This document shows, in pieces, positions 56,422 to 64,000 of a DNA stretch of 64,000 nucleotides. The position numbers and the translations under genes were made by a program. The DNA comes from an uncultured Campylobacter sp. (GTDB lineage: Bacteria > Campylobacterota > Campylobacteria > Campylobacterales > Campylobacteraceae). The stretch is taken from assembly GCF_937959485.1 (NCBI RefSeq), contig NZ_CALGPY010000009.1, positions 1-64,000 of the forward strand. Reading direction: 5' to 3'. The notes below the pieces were generated by a model. It saw nothing but the letters and a program-made list of their open reading frames with translations, did no database searches and was not told the origin of the DNA. The number at the start of each line of letters is the position of its first letter. Positions within the stretch are counted from its first letter, which is position 1.

Positions 56422-58686
56422 ATGAATAGACGAAATTTCTTAAAAAGCACCGCCGCGATCGGCACGCTAGCGACACTAAATCTAAATTTAAACGCTAGCG
56501 CGGTTACAGGCGGGGCGGAAAAGAAAGTCGCCAGCGTCTGCGAGATGTGCTCCTCGCGCTGTCCTATCGAGGTGACCGTCAAAGACGGCCGCGGCGCTCT
56601 CATCGAGGGCAACCACAGGTTTGCAAACAAAACCTCCGTCTGCGCTCGCGGCGGAGCGGGCATCAATCAGCTCTACGACGATCAAAGACTCATTAAGCCG
56701 CTCATTCGCGTAGGCGAGCGCGGCGAGGGCAAATTTAGAGAAGCAAGCTGGGACGAGGCGCTTAAAATTTGCGCGCAGAGGCTGGACGAGATTTCGCAAA
56801 AATACGGTCCGCAAAGCGTGGTTTTTACCTCCAAAACGGGCGAGCACCATACTCAGATGATGAATTTCGCCTGTGCCTACGGCAGCCCGAACATCTACTC
56901 GCACTGGTCCTGTTGCCCGGTCACCTACAATATCGCCGTGCCGCACACCTTCGGCACCAACATGCAAAGAGACTACGGCGACGCAAAATATATCGTAAAT
57001 TTCGGCCACAATCTTTTTGAGGGAATCGACATCTCAAAAACCAAAAAGCTCGCAAAAGCCGCGAGTAGAGAGGACGTAAAGCTTTTGGTGCTCGATCCGC
57101 GCTTTAGCGTCGTAGCTTCCAAAGCAGACGAGTGGCTACCGATAAAGCCGGGAACCGACGCGGCGTTTTTGATGGCGCTGATTCACGTCTGGCTGCGCGA
57201 TAACAAATACGACAAAAAATTTATCGAACAATACGCCGTGGGGCTAGAGGAGCTAAGGGAGTCCGTTAAGGATACGACGCCACTTTGGCAGGAGGCTATC
57301 ACGGGCATCAAAGCGGACAAGGTAGAGCGCATCGCAAATGAAATTTACGCCGCGGCTCCCGCAGTCATAATCGATTGGGGTCATAAAACCACGACCGCCA
57401 AAGCCGAATACGTCCGCACGCGCGCCATCGCGATCGCAAACGCGCTGATGGGAAACGTCGAGAAAAAGGGCGGAATTTACTTCTCTAAAGACTCCAAAAC
57501 CTTCAACGCGCTTTGCAAAGAGGATCTATTCCCTACCATCTCAAACCCAGATAAGGAGTTTAAAATTCCAAAGACCGCGCGCATCGACGGCTGCGGCGAG
57601 GAAGGTAGCGAAAATTTCTTCGTGCCGCGCAAACACGGCGTTTTAATGCAGATCGCGCCTACGATTTTAAGCGAAAAGCCTTACCCCGTAAAAGGCTGGG
57701 TCAGCACGCGCTTTAACCACCTCATCAACGTTGCAGGCGTGGATAAGAGCGTAGAGGCGATCAAAAAGCTAGACTTCGTGCTCGCAATCGACGTATATAT
57801 GAGCGACTTTGCGTGCCTAGCCGACGTGATCTTGCCAGAATCCACGTATTTGGAGCGTGATGAGTCGATTCAAAACAAAGGCGGCACCGCGCCTGGATTT
57901 GTGATGCGAAACAAAGCCGTCGAGCCGGTGGGCGATACAAAGTGCGGCTATGAAATTTTTAGAGAGCTTGCGAGGGTGATGAAGATCGATAAAGATTATA
58001 CCTGGAACAATATCGACGAATACCGCATGCAGCAAGCCAAAGGCAACGCCGAGCTGATCGCAAATTTAATCAAAAACGGCTACGTAAGCTACAAGGTGCC
58101 GAAGCTGTATTACCGAGAGCCGAAGCTCGTGGCTAAATTTATCGATAAATATCCTGCCGCGGCGGAGTTCGTGGACGAAAACGGCGAGATGAGCTCGCAG
58201 ATGAAATTTAAAACCCCGAGCGGCAAGATTGAGCTTTTCGCGCCGAAAGTGGAGGAGCTTTTCGCGGGATACGGCTGCTTAAACACCGAGGGTATGGACG
58301 TATTCGGCGGACACAAATACTGCCTAATGACCGGCAAGACCGCACTTCACACCAACGGCCACACGCAAAATGTCAAAATTTTAAACGATATGATGAGCGA
58401 ATCGCCGGTTTGGATCAGCCCAGCTTCTGCAAAAGCGGAGGGGCTAAAGACGGGCGATGTCGTGAAGCTTAAAAATAAATTCGGCGAGCAAAAGGCTAAA
58501 ATTTTCGTCACGCAAGGCATCAGAGACGATTGCCTATTTTTATACCACGGCTTTGGGCACGTAAGTCCGGGGCTAAAGCGCACGAACGGCATAGGCACTA
58601 ACCAAAGCGTCCTTCTCGATCCCGCTGCGGGTCCTGTGGTAAGCACGATGGTAACCAACGTCGGCGTCGATATAGTTAAAATTTGA
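56422..58686 (+). CDS. Molybdopterin oxidoreductase catalytic subunit (PsrA/PhsA type)
   Basis: 754 residues. Tat signal NRRNFLKSTAAIGTLATLNL, then the [4Fe-4S] motif CEMCSSRC with a fourth Cys74 (CX2CX3CX26C), bis-MGD binding regions, and CCPVTYN near 164-170 with a cysteine suited as Mo ligand. The C-terminal dinucleotide-binding domain starts near LMTGKTALHTNGHTQN. Fits polysulfide or thiosulfate reductase. Strong AAGGAG site at 56410. First gene of an A-B-C operon. Confidence 0.9.
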   Translation: MNRRNFLKSTAAIGTLATLNLNLNASAVTGGAEKKVASVCEMCSSRCPIEVTVKDGRGALIEGNHRFANKTSVCARGGAGINQLYDDQRLIKPLIRVGERGEGKFREASWDEALKICAQRLDEISQKYGPQSVVFTSKTGEHHTQMMNFACAYGSPNIYSHWSCCPVTYNIAVPHTFGTNMQRDYGDAKYIVNFGHNLFEGIDISKTKKLAKAASREDVKLLVLDPRFSVVASKADEWLPIKPGTDAAFLMALIHVWLRDNKYDKKFIEQYAVGLEELRESVKDTTPLWQEAITGIKADKVERIANEIYAAAPAVIIDWGHKTTTAKAEYVRTRAIAIANALMGNVEKKGGIYFSKDSKTFNALCKEDLFPTISNPDKEFKIPKTARIDGCGEEGSENFFVPRKHGVLMQIAPTILSEKPYPVKGWVSTRFNHLINVAGVDKSVEAIKKLDFVLAIDVYMSDFACLADVILPESTYLERDESIQNKGGTAPGFVMRNKAVEPVGDTKCGYEIFRELARVMKIDKDYTWNNIDEYRMQQAKGNAELIANLIKNGYVSYKVPKLYYREPKLVAKFIDKYPAAAEFVDENGEMSSQMKFKTPSGKIELFAPKVEELFAGYGCLNTEGMDVFGGHKYCLMTGKTALHTNGHTQNVKILNDMMSESPVWISPASAKAEGLKTGDVVKLKNKFGEQKAKIFVTQGIRDDCLFLYHGFGHVSPGLKRTNGIGTNQSVLLDPAAGPVVSTMVTNVGVDIVKI

Positions 58687-58697
58687 AAGGGGCGGTT

Positions 58698-59264
58698 ATG
58701 AAAAAACTCATAATGATTCACGACGAAAATTTATGTATAGGTTGCCAAGCCTGTTCGGTTGCGTGCGGGAATGAAAACGGCGTACCGAGCGGCGTTTATA
58801 GGCTGCAAGTGCACGGCAAAACAAGCGGCGTTTTTCCAAATTTAAAGCTAGATTATTCGCGCGCCAGCTGCGTTATGTGCGAGGATAGCCCCTGCGTGGA
58901 CGTCTGCCCTACGGGCGCTAGCTTTAAAACCAAAGACGGCGTAACGCTCATAGACGAGAGGCTTTGCGTCAGCTGCAAATACTGCATCCTAGCCTGTCCT
59001 TACGACGCAAGGTTTGTCGATCCCGTCACGCACGCTATCGGCAAATGCACCTTTTGCTACACGAACCGCACCAGCAAAGGCTTGCAGCCTGCTTGCGTAA
59101 GCGTGTGTCCGACCGACGCTTTGGTTTTTGGCGACGTAAACGACGCGAGCTCTGGGGTAAACAAGCTGCTAGCCAAAACGAGTGTAGAATATCCGAAAGC
59201 GTATCTAAACACCAAACCGCGCCTAGCGAATATCAAAAACAAAAAAGGAGGACGCTATGAATAA
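58698..59264 (+). CDS. Four-cluster ferredoxin electron-transfer subunit (PsrB/PhsB/NrfC type)
   Basis: 188 residues with four cysteine clusters: CIGCQACSVACGNENG, CVMCEDSPCVDVCPTGA, CVSCKYCILACPYDAR, CTFCYTN with CVSVCPTDA, for four [4Fe-4S] centres carrying electrons from the membrane subunit to the molybdenum subunit. ATG 58698 is preferred to TTG 58683: AAAGGGGCGG lies 6 bp upstream. It lacks its own signal peptide and would be exported with the A subunit by the Tat system. Confidence 0.92.
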   Translation: MKKLIMIHDENLCIGCQACSVACGNENGVPSGVYRLQVHGKTSGVFPNLKLDYSRASCVMCEDSPCVDVCPTGASFKTKDGVTLIDERLCVSCKYCILACPYDARFVDPVTHAIGKCTFCYTNRTSKGLQPACVSVCPTDALVFGDVNDASSGVNKLLAKTSVEYPKAYLNTKPRLANIKNKKGGRYE

Positions 59265-60228
59265 TATGTGGGGCGATATGAGCCAATACTCTGAAATTTA
59301 CTGGCCTTGGCCGATTGCGATCTATCTATTTTTGGCGGGTCTTAGCGCGGGAGCGACGATGGTGGCGCTTTTAGTCAAATGGAACCGCCACGAAAGCGAG
59401 CAAAATTCTATCTGGGATGCGATGATTAGAGCGGGCGCGATCACGGCGCCGCTTACGATCTGCGCGGGGCTTTTGCTTTTGATCTTTGATCTGGGCAAGC
59501 CTCTTACCTTCTATCTTTTGCTGATCAAATTTAACTTCGGCTCGGTGATGAGCCTCGGCGTGGCAGCGCTTTTAATCTACGTGCCGCTTAGCTTTGTATT
59601 TGCGCTATGCGTATTCGGCGAAGAAATTTGCAAATTTAAACTACTCGCCTTTCTGCGACCTATCGTAAATTTACTAAGCTCATTTGCCAAAGCTTCTAAA
59701 ATTTTTGAGCGAGTTTTATTCGTGCTTGCTCTTTGCGTGGGCGCATATACGGGCTTTTTGCTAAGCGCGGTGATGAAAATTCCGCTTTGGAATACTCCGG
59801 TGCTGCCGATTTTATTTTTGCTGTCGGGCTTTTCCAGCGGCATCGCGGCGAGCATTTTAGTTGGACTTCTGTTTTTTAAAGGCTCGTTAAACAAAGATAG
59901 CATAAAATACCTTTTGGTACTTGATCTGCGCGCGATACTCTTTGAGATCCCGCTTTTGTTCATTCTATTTGTCGGGATGTATTTCGAGGGCGGCACGAGC
60001 GCGCTTGCGGCACAACAGGCTTTGACGCACGAAATTTACGGTAAAATTTTCTGGATCGGCGTTTTAGGCACGGGGCTCATCGCTCCGATCATCATCGCCT
60101 TTACGGCGCTGAAAAACCACGCCTACAAGCCTGCGTTTATAGTTTTAAATTCTTTCGTCGTGCTTTGCGGCGTCATTCTGCTTCGCTACTTCGTTGTATA
60201 TGCGGGGCAAATTTGCACGGGAGCGTAG
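59257..60228 (+). CDS. NrfD/PsrC-type quinol-oxidising membrane subunit
   Basis: 323 residues, eight or nine membrane helices. N-terminal EIYWPWPIAIYLFLAGLSAGATM is the NrfD/PsrC hallmark. It anchors the A-B complex and oxidises menaquinol. The start overlaps the B-subunit end by 8 bp with an AAAGGAGG site. Together the three genes form a periplasmic sulfur-compound reductase for anaerobic respiration. Confidence 0.92.
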   Translation: MNNMWGDMSQYSEIYWPWPIAIYLFLAGLSAGATMVALLVKWNRHESEQNSIWDAMIRAGAITAPLTICAGLLLLIFDLGKPLTFYLLLIKFNFGSVMSLGVAALLIYVPLSFVFALCVFGEEICKFKLLAFLRPIVNLLSSFAKASKIFERVLFVLALCVGAYTGFLLSAVMKIPLWNTPVLPILFLLSGFSSGIAASILVGLLFFKGSLNKDSIKYLLVLDLRAILFEIPLLFILFVGMYFEGGTSALAAQQALTHEIYGKIFWIGVLGTGLIAPIIIAFTALKNHAYKPAFIVLNSFVVLCGVILLRYFVVYAGQICTGA

Positions 60229-60254
60229 TCTCGCTCCCAATTTAGGGAACGGGT

Positions 60255-60908
60255 TTGAAAATTTTACTTTTAGAAGACGATTTTGAATACAGAAGCAGCG
60301 TAAGCGAGTATCTGCAGGAGCTTGGCTACGAGGTGGACGAATGCGAAAGCGGCGACGCAGCCTGCGATAAGATCGCCGCGAATGCATACCACTTGCTGAT
60401 CTTAGACATCAAGGTGCCGGAGGTTTCGGGCGAAGAGGTGCTGAGATATGCGCGAAGCCTCGGCCTCAACACCCCCGTGATGATGATGACCTCGCTCGGC
60501 GACATCGACGATTTGAGCCAGTGCTACGAGCTGGGCTGCAACGAATATCTAAAAAAGCCTTTCCACCTAGCCGAGCTTAAATTTAGGGTAAGCGAGCTGA
60601 TGCGAAAGTATTTCGGCGACGAAAAGGGTGCCGTCAAGATCGCGGATAAATTTCACTACTTCGCAAATTTAAAAATTTTAAAACGCGCGGACGAAGAGAT
60701 ATCGCTAAGCGCCAAAGAGATCAAGATCATAGAATTTCTGCTCGCCAATATCAAAAGATTCGTTAGCGTCGATGAACTCATCGCCGACGTGTGGGACGGC
60801 GAGGCGGGCAGCGTCGATGTGCGCGTGCATATCAGCAACCTCCGCTCCAAAACGAGCAACGATTTCATCCTCTCCAGCCGCGGACTCGGATATAAGATCA
60901 ATGCTTAA
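60255..60908 (+). CDS. OmpR-family response regulator
   Basis: 217 residues. Receiver domain: LLLEDDFEYRSSVSEYL acidic pair, phospho-acceptor Asp51 in LLILDIKVPEVSGEE, MMMTSLGD, and LKKPF lysine; then a winged-helix output domain with ISLSAKEIKIIEFLLAN, DEVIADVWDG-like ELIADVWDG and VDVRVHISNLRSK. Start TTG at 60255, 26 bp after the PsrC stop, so it may be part of that operon. Partner kinase follows with 8-bp overlap. Confidence 0.9.
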   Translation: MKILLLEDDFEYRSSVSEYLQELGYEVDECESGDAACDKIAANAYHLLILDIKVPEVSGEEVLRYARSLGLNTPVMMMTSLGDIDDLSQCYELGCNEYLKKPFHLAELKFRVSELMRKYFGDEKGAVKIADKFHYFANLKILKRADEEISLSAKEIKIIEFLLANIKRFVSVDELIADVWDGEAGSVDVRVHISNLRSKTSNDFILSSRGLGYKINA

Positions 60909-62019
60909 AGGGTTTAAATTTACGCTTTTTAGCGCGATCTTCATCATCGGCGCCTTTATAAGCGAGAGCCTTTATATCATCTATTTAAACTCCAAAATCG
61001 AGGAGAGCGCCGACGTCGCCGAGCTGATACAAAAAAGCGGCGAAGCCCTAGCCGGCGCATATCCCGATCTAAAAGACGAGCTCATCTACGACTACGCGAT
61101 CCTAAATGCAAACGGCGAAATTTTAAGATCAAACCTAAGCGTGCAGCCGCCCGACTTTGCGTTTATTACGCTGAAATTCGGCGGGCGGGTATTTTTTAAG
61201 CGCCATTTTCTGCATGAGGGCAAGCTATATTTTTTCGTCATCTCAAAAAAGATAAGCTATGCCAAGATAGAATTTATCGCGATCTCTACGATCTTTATCA
61301 CGATTTTCGTAGCGCTCATCATCGCGCTGTTTAACTACAAAATCATTAAAAATTTCTACGCGCAGCAAAGCAACCTCATCAAGGCATTTTTCAACGACGC
61401 GATGCACGAGCTAAAGACCCCTTTGGGCGTCGCGCTCATCAATACCGAGATGCTTGGGCTGCGCGACAAACACACTGCGCGTATCAAATCCGCACTCAAG
61501 CAGATGGTCATTACTTACGAGGACGTGGAGTACTTCATCAAAAGCGGCAAGATGAGCTTAAAAAGCCGCCGCATCGATATGAGCGAGTTTTTGAGCGCTA
61601 GGATAAATTTCATCTATCTGGTCGCAAAAAGCAAAAACATAAGTCTGCAATCGCGAATAGCGCCAGATGTGAGCGTCTTTATGGACGAAACCTCGCTAAT
61701 GCGCCTCATCGACAACACCCTAAGCAACGCCATAAAATACTCGCGCCCAGGCGGCAAGATCATCATCGGGCTGGAAAAAGGGGTGAGCATAGCGGTCTTT
61801 AGCGTGCAGGACTTCGGCATCGGCATAAAGGATACGAGCGCGATCTGGGATAGATACTCGCGCGAAAACGCGGCTCTTGGCGGATTTGGCCTGGGACTAA
61901 ACATAATCGATAAAATTTGCAAGCGCTACGGCATCGCAAAAAGCGTCAGCTCGAAACTCGGCGAGGGCAGCACCTTTTGCTACAAAATCCCGCTGTTTAA
62001 GCAGAAGCTTTTAGACTAA
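60901..62019 (+). CDS. Sensor histidine kinase
   Basis: 372 residues. Two membrane helices (~8-28 and ~123-146) flank a ~95-residue periplasmic sensor region. HisKA: phospho-acceptor His169 in FFNDAMHELKTPLGVAL; ATP domain N-box DNTLSNAIKYSRPGG, G1 VQDFGIGIKD, G2 GGFGLGLNIIDKI. ATG 60901 gives the expected membrane start; the upstream open frame (from 60772) is antisense-free overlap with the regulator and not coding. Signal likely linked to sulfur-compound respiration, by context only. Confidence 0.92.
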   Translation: MLKGFKFTLFSAIFIIGAFISESLYIIYLNSKIEESADVAELIQKSGEALAGAYPDLKDELIYDYAILNANGEILRSNLSVQPPDFAFITLKFGGRVFFKRHFLHEGKLYFFVISKKISYAKIEFIAISTIFITIFVALIIALFNYKIIKNFYAQQSNLIKAFFNDAMHELKTPLGVALINTEMLGLRDKHTARIKSALKQMVITYEDVEYFIKSGKMSLKSRRIDMSEFLSARINFIYLVAKSKNISLQSRIAPDVSVFMDETSLMRLIDNTLSNAIKYSRPGGKIIIGLEKGVSIAVFSVQDFGIGIKDTSAIWDRYSRENAALGGFGLGLNIIDKICKRYGIAKSVSSKLGEGSTFCYKIPLFKQKLLD

Positions 62020-62111
62020 AACGGCGCATTAAATTTGGGCGTAAATTTTAAAATTTAGAAGTAGAATTCGTGCGGCTAGGGCTTTTTAAAATTTTGTTTT
62101 AGCGTGGCTTT

Positions 62112-62834
62112 TCAACCGCCTTTAAGTTCCCTGCCTTCCAGGTATTCTTTTTCTATATCATATTTTATATTACCGCAATTATCGAAATAATATTTGGGCG
62201 AATTACCAGATTTTTCATAGTATGTTCTTAAGTCATATTCAGTTGGAATTTTATCAAATAGCAAAATAGAGTTGGATTGCAAAAAGTTGTCTCTAATTAT
62301 GAAATTTTTATCTAGCATAAGAAATACGCTATCCTCAAAGCACAAAATCAAAGGCTTCGTAAAACCGACTATTTTATCGACAGTATCAACTTTCAAATAT
62401 TGTTTCGGATCCGTTTTAGTCGCCTTTAGTTCCGCAATATACAGATCCTCAATAGTTTTTACTTTATTGCTGCTGTTTTTTAAAATTTCAAGATAATTCT
62501 CAAAGTTCAAGTCTTTCATCTCATAATAATCAGCGGAGTACTTATATTTTATATCGTCGTTCTCTCTATAACTCGCTATCTTTTTTAATACGATAATTTC
62601 TTTATCTAAAAATTCTCCGACGGCGCGCCTATACAACTCCTCTTTGGGTAAAATTCTATCCTCTTTAAGGCAGTATCCTTGTTGGTATTTGTTATAGTCG
62701 GAAGTAGAAACTACAACGAAGCCTTTTGAAGTGGAGTACTCGGGGATGATGCGGATGAATGCGGCGCAGAGTATTATTATAAGAAGTAGCACTCCAGCTA
62801 GCACTTTAAATTTAACGGATTTATAAAATTTCAT
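62112..62834 (-). CDS. Anchored hypothetical protein, tandem paralogue 1
   Basis: 240 residues: basic start MKFYKSVKFK, one membrane helix (VLAGVLLLIIILCAAFIRII), then an external domain. First ~75 residues (STSDYNKYQQGYCLKEDRILPKEELY) and last ~30 (YYFDNCGNIKYDIEKEYLEG) are nearly the same as in the next gene, while the middle differs much. Two conserved cysteines, in GYCLKED and FDNCG, could form a disulfide. GGAGCG site upstream. No known family; AT-rich versus flanks. Confidence 0.75.
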   Translation of the reverse strand: MKFYKSVKFKVLAGVLLLIIILCAAFIRIIPEYSTSKGFVVVSTSDYNKYQQGYCLKEDRILPKEELYRRAVGEFLDKEIIVLKKIASYRENDDIKYKYSADYYEMKDLNFENYLEILKNSSNKVKTIEDLYIAELKATKTDPKQYLKVDTVDKIVGFTKPLILCFEDSVFLMLDKNFIIRDNFLQSNSILLFDKIPTEYDLRTYYEKSGNSPKYYFDNCGNIKYDIEKEYLEGRELKGG

Positions 62835-62882
62835 ACCGACGCTCCTTTTAAAATTTAAAATTTCAGTTATTTACTCGGCTTT

Positions 62883-63602
62883 TCAACCGCCTGTAAGTTC
62901 CCTGCCTTCCAGGTATTCTTTTTCTACATCGTATTTTACGTCGCCGCAATTATCGAAATATATTTTTTCCATTGGTCTGTTGTGTTCATAATAAATTTTT
63001 AAATTATCTTTATTTAATGCTTCCCATATAAAAAAATTATGATCGAAATAATCCTCGTGAAGTATGTAATCGCTATCTAGCATTAAAGTATAATCATATC
63101 CCAAAACACGAATTAGCGGTTTTGAGAAACCGGCGCTCATATTGTTTAAATTTATTTTTAAATACTTTTTAGGATCCGTAGCTTTTGCGCTAAGGATATT
63201 CATATAAATCTCTTCTGATGTAAAATTCTTGTCTCTATAGTCTCCTATAATTTTTATATAATTATTAAAATTCAGATTTTCCATCTCATAATAGCTCGTA
63301 TCATACCTTGGCTTATAGAAAAAATCCTTTTTTCTCCATTCAACCTGTGCTCTATACATATCCATAAATTTATCCAAATATTGTCCTATCGCTCTTTTAT
63401 ACAGCTCTTCCTTCGGCAAAATTCTATCCTCTTTAAGGCAGTATCCTTGCTTGTATTTATTGTAGTCAGAAGTAGTAACTATCGCGAAGCCTCGCGAAGT
63501 GGAATAATCTGGTACGATGCGGATAAATGCGGCGCAGAGTATCGCCGCCAGAAGCAGCGCCGCGGCTATGATTTTAAATTTAACGGATTTATAAAATTTC
63601 AT
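62883..63602 (-). CDS. Anchored hypothetical protein, tandem paralogue 2
   Basis: 239 residues with the same design as its downstream neighbour: anchor helix (IIAAALLLAAILCAAFIRIV), conserved start (TTSDYNKYKQGYCLKEDRILPKEELYKRA) and end (YFDNCGDVKYDVEKEYLEGREL), a diverged middle (~80-200). The bases before both ATGs (CGACGCTCC/TTTTAAAATTTAAAATTT) are also duplicated, so the copy included the upstream region. 48 bp separate the two genes. Function unknown. Confidence 0.75.
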   Translation of the reverse strand: MKFYKSVKFKIIAAALLLAAILCAAFIRIVPDYSTSRGFAIVTTSDYNKYKQGYCLKEDRILPKEELYKRAIGQYLDKFMDMYRAQVEWRKKDFFYKPRYDTSYYEMENLNFNNYIKIIGDYRDKNFTSEEIYMNILSAKATDPKKYLKINLNNMSAGFSKPLIRVLGYDYTLMLDSDYILHEDYFDHNFFIWEALNKDNLKIYYEHNRPMEKIYFDNCGDVKYDVEKEYLEGRELTGG

Positions 63603-63724
63603 ACCGACGCTCCTTTTAAAATTTAAAATTTCAGCGTAAATTCCCGCGATTTTGCGATTAAATTTAAAATGTCCGCCGTTACAAAGCAGACAAGCTGCAA
63701 AACGCCTAAATTTAAATCCCGCCG

Positions 63725-64000
63725 CTAGCCTTCGCGGTGCAGAATTATATAGCCCAGCTTCGTGCCGTTTTCGTCCGAAAATGCCCTAACGTAAAAATAA
63801 TGCCCGTCCTTTTTTATAAAGCTCTGCGCCCCAAAATCAAGCGTCGCCAAAATCGACAAAACGTCGTAATCCGGCGCGCTATTTACGACGATAAAGTCCT
63901 TGATAACGCCTATTTTATCGTAGAAACAATCGGTCTCAAACCTCTTATCTACGAGGATAAAAATATCGTTTCCCATGCGGTTGATCTGCGCGATGACGTG
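63725..64000 (-). CDS. C-terminal end of a protein cut by the window edge (possible Cache-like sensor part)
   Basis: The frame is open from the window edge to the TAG at 63725, at least 91 residues, beginning HVIAQINRMGNDIFILVDKRF. An internal ATG at 63976 is not likely to be the start, since the upstream sequence is also coding-like. Segments such as FIKKDGHYFYVRAFSDENGTKLGYIILHREG have the look of a Cache/PDC-type ligand-binding sheet. This is a guess; the rest of the gene is outside the window. Confidence 0.5.
   Translation of the reverse strand, partial: HVIAQINRMGNDIFILVDKRFETDCFYDKIGVIKDFIVVNSAPDYDVLSILATLDFGAQSFIKKDGHYFYVRAFSDENGTKLGYIILHREG

Overview
The window looks like a chromosomal segment of a non-thermophilic, oral-type Campylobacter, with C. 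gracilis or a close relative the best guess. Three things point there. Gene order matches the C. jejuni chromosome in several blocks: ileS, a tiny membrane ORF, gatA, guaB; a second block of dus, a membrane protein, dksA, rlmH, accD; and tyrA/bamA next to an M23 peptidase, lpxC, tsaB, thrB, ylxR and infB. Base composition is mixed and fairly GC-rich in coding parts. The short words AAATTT, AAATTTAAA and AAAATTTTA are extremely frequent, even inside genes. The species is an inference; no rRNA or tRNA gene was seen.

Layout. 1-2.9 kb: fhs (cut by the window edge), exonuclease III, dgkA. 3.3-9.2 kb: a PepSY membrane protein and TonB siderophore receptor (iron uptake), then a TorA/BisC-type molybdoenzyme broken by a frameshift. 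9.3-16.3 kb (minus): a hypothetical protein, pyrC-pyrB, a quinone-reductase-like flavoprotein, a repeat-bearing lipoprotein and a CinA-like protein. 16.4-25.2 kb (plus): a tightly overlapping run ileS, 36-aa membrane protein, gatA, guaB, metX, xseB, nitrilase-like protein, ThiF-like protein. 25.2-30.4 kb: a frameshifted ankyrin protein, then a stress-type cluster (Rrf2 regulator, NAD(P)-binding protein, cupin, ABC membrane domain with an in-frame stop) around a two-operator divergent promoter, and a CDF metal exporter. 30.7-34.6 kb: small membrane proteins, ribD, and a small gene behind a nine-G tract. 35.6-47.9 kb: rimP, rbfA, infB, ylxR, thrB, tsaB, lpxC, M23 peptidase, bamA, with tyrA divergent. 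48-54.9 kb: phosphoesterase, dus, dksA, rlmH, accD, recO, a PAS protein. 55.1-62.0 kb: MFS exporter, a PsrABC/PhsABC-type sulfur reductase operon and an adjoining two-component system. 62.1-64 kb: two tandem paralogous anchored proteins and the end of another gene.

Housekeeping genes are compact and intact. What is unusual is the accessory material: at least three genes are disrupted by a single base change or indel (6790-9244, 26559-25226, 28534-29409). Repeats built on AAATTT-like words have expanded inside genes (14923-15120, 23679-23996). About 1.1 kb of degenerate repeat-like DNA separates infB from rbfA, and about 1 kb more lies behind rimP. A poly-G tract next to a -10-like element suggests one phase-variable promoter. 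No CRISPR array, insertion sequence, prophage or obvious defence system was found.
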